Of a DNA stretch of 14,775 nucleotides, positions 13,336-14,775 are shown piece after piece. The stretch comes from Gemmatimonadota bacterium (GTDB lineage Bacteria > Gemmatimonadota > Gemmatimonadetes > Gemmatimonadales > GWC2-71-9). The notes under the pieces are model-generated. The model saw only the letters and a program-made list of their open reading frames with translations. It was not told the DNA's origin and searched no databases. Within the stretch, counting starts at the first letter, position 1; each line of letters starts with the position of its first letter. Both the position numbers and the translations under genes were made by a program. The stretch covers positions 1-14,775 of the forward strand of contig QHUD01000111.1 in NCBI GenBank assembly GCA_003221085.1, read 5' to 3'.

Positions 13336-14775
13336 TTGCGCGCGCTCTGCTTGACCCTGCTCGTCGCCGTGCTCGCCGCGGCTCCCCTCGCCGCGCAGCA
13401 AGAGCCGCAGCGGGTGGTCCGCGGGCTTTCCTTCGAGGGCAATCACGCCATCGACGACTACACCCTGAGCACCGCGATCGGGACGTCCAACTCGAGCTGG
13501 TTCGCGCGCGCCTTCCCGATCCGCGTGCTCGGCCTGGGCGAGAAGCGCTTGTTCAACGAGCTCGAGTTCCGTCGCGACGTGGTCCGCCTGCTGTTGCTGT
13601 ATCGCCAGAGCGGTTACATGAACGCGGTGATCGACACGCTGGTCCGTCGCGAGGGCCGAGACGTGTACATCAAGTTCCGCATTTACGAGGGTGATCCCGT
13701 GCGGCTCGCCCGGCTCGACGTGCTGGGTCTCGACTCGATCCTCGACGTGCGGCGCTTGAAGCGCGACCTACCGCTCCAGGTCGGCGATCCGTTCAACCGG
13801 GCGCTGTTCCAGGCGTCCGCCGACACCGTGGTCAACCGGCTCAAGAACCTCGGGTACCCGTACGCCGACATCCTCCGCAACTATGACGTGGACGTCGCGG
13901 CGCTCCGGGCCGTGGCGACACTCGAGGCGCTTCCCGGCCCGCGCATGCGAGTGGGGCAAGTGGTGATCACGGGTGCGGACAAGGTCGACACCGCGACGGT
14001 GCGCCGCATGCTCTCGGTCAGGATGGGGGACTGGTTTCGTCAGGATCAGCTGTACCTCACGCAGCGCGACCTGTACGGGCTGGGGATGTTCCGCTCCGTC
14101 AACGTGGTGCTCGCGGATACGACCCCGCCGCCGGGCGATTCGACGGTGCGCGTGATCGTGCGCGTGGCCGAGGCACCGCGCCACCGCATCCGCCTCGGGG
14201 CGGGATACGGCTCGCTCGACTGCTTCCGGGTGCAGAGCGGGTGGACGGCCTACGACTTCCTGGGAGGGGCCCGCTCGCTCGACGTCACCGGCCAGCTCTC
14301 GAAGATCGGCGTCGGTGTTCCCACCGACGCGAACTTCAAGGACAACGTGTGCCGCTTCCTGAAAGCCGACTCCACCTCGGACACACTCAACTACAACGCC
14401 ACGGTGACGCTGCGCCAGCCCGCCTTCCTGTCGCCCCGCCACGCGGCGAGCTTCGCCGTCTTCGCCGAGCGGCGCTCCGAGTTCAAGGCGTACACGCGCC
14501 AGGCTGTGGGCGCGAATGTCGCGGTGACCTTCAACGCCCGGCGCGACGTTCCCGTCACCGTGGGGTACGGCTACTCGGTGGGCCGCACCACCGCCGACGC
14601 GGCGGTGTACTGCCAGCGGTTCCTCCTGTGTAACGAGTCCGACCAGGCGTTCCTGGCGAACCGACGACCGTTCGGGGCGATCACGATCTCCGGCGTACGC
14701 GCACGCGTGAACTCGGTGCTCGATCCCTCGGCGGGGAGCGTGACGCAGGCGACCCTGGTCCACGCGTCGCGCTAT
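13336..14775 (+). CDS. BamA/TamA-family (Omp85) outer membrane protein, partial (C-terminus outside window)
   Basis: The frame is open to the right edge, giving 480 codons from TTG 13336. With that start the product begins with a good signal peptide (MRALCLTLLVAVL, then AAAPLAAQ). Three POTRA-like units follow: about residues 26-119 (VVRGLSFEGNHAIDDYTLS), 122-203 (RLARLDVLGLDSI, then NRLKNLGYPYADIL) and 205-280 (VGQVVITGADKVDTATVRR, then LTQRDLYGLGMFRSVNV). From about 283 the barrel starts (HRIRLGAGYGSLD, then LGGARSLDVTGQLSKIG). Such proteins insert beta-barrels or other substrates into the outer membrane. Three POTRA units resemble TamA more than five-POTRA BamA, but the family call cannot go further. 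An in-frame ATG at 13261 would add 25 residues before the signal peptide and would start on top of the divergent gene's start codon; the ATG at 13316 is out of frame. The start is therefore uncertain. Confidence 0.85.
   Translation, partial: MRALCLTLLVAVLAAAPLAAQQEPQRVVRGLSFEGNHAIDDYTLSTAIGTSNSSWFARAFPIRVLGLGEKRLFNELEFRRDVVRLLLLYRQSGYMNAVIDTLVRREGRDVYIKFRIYEGDPVRLARLDVLGLDSILDVRRLKRDLPLQVGDPFNRALFQASADTVVNRLKNLGYPYADILRNYDVDVAALRAVATLEALPGPRMRVGQVVITGADKVDTATVRRMLSVRMGDWFRQDQLYLTQRDLYGLGMFRSVNVVLADTTPPPGDSTVRVIVRVAEAPRHRIRLGAGYGSLDCFRVQSGWTAYDFLGGARSLDVTGQLSKIGVGVPTDANFKDNVCRFLKADSTSDTLNYNATVTLRQPAFLSPRHAASFAVFAERRSEFKAYTRQAVGANVAVTFNARRDVPVTVGYGYSVGRTTADAAVYCQRFLLCNESDQAFLANRRPFGAITISGVRARVNSVLDPSAGSVTQATLVHASRY

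Noticed and set aside
13768..14763. 331-codon open frame on the minus strand
   Set aside because: It is antisense to the Omp85 gene, whose POTRA and barrel sequence is clearly coding. The product is Arg/His-rich with no recognisable domain, typical of shadow frames in GC-rich DNA.

Overview
The window is GC-rich, almost fully coding bacterial DNA. Gene content and style fit a diderm with an outer membrane: an Omp85 protein, a lipoprotein-type solute-binding protein, and signal peptides ending in LAAQ. The short primary-type sigma factor without region 1.1 and the very high GC suggest Gemmatimonadota or a relative. That placement is inference, not proven by a marker gene. No rRNA, tRNA, CRISPR array, IS element or phage gene was found.

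Layout: (1) Positions 1-5110, minus strand, form a tight operon read right to left: a Lon substrate-binding-domain protein, glcD, glcE, glcF and a YgfZ/GcvT-like protein that runs off the left edge. The first three junctions are 4-base ATGA overlaps and the last gap is 3 bases. GlcDEF oxidise glycolate to glyoxylate; the YgfZ-like protein may maintain GlcF's Fe-S clusters. (2) 5111-5243 holds a structured inverted-repeat element. (3) 5244-6137 (minus) is a primary-type sigma-70 factor with a clear promoter. Its upstream region is AT-rich and carries four copies of a TYTCCACAT motif. (4) 6473-6640 (plus) is a 55-residue membrane protein. (5) 6645-8314 (minus) is an overlapping pair, a PduO-type cobalamin adenosyltransferase followed by aroB. 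(6) 8363-9385 (plus) is a ferredoxin/flavodoxin-NADP+ reductase of the thioredoxin-reductase-like type. (7) 9386-13262 (minus) is an overlapping cluster: a broken peptide-type substrate-binding lipoprotein, a DppB-type permease and a PBP4-type DacB. (8) 13336-14775 (plus) is the N-terminal part of a BamA/TamA-family protein, cut by the right edge.

The genes are mostly ordinary. The most notable signals are non-genic structures inside or next to the glycolate operon: a 52-base near-perfect palindrome forming the 3' tail of glcD, an imperfect inverted repeat forming a linker in glcF, and a 114-base nested inverted repeat before the first gene. Other points of interest are the motif cluster upstream of the sigma factor, the frame break in the substrate-binding gene, and a possible shared -10 bidirectional promoter at about 13283-13335.
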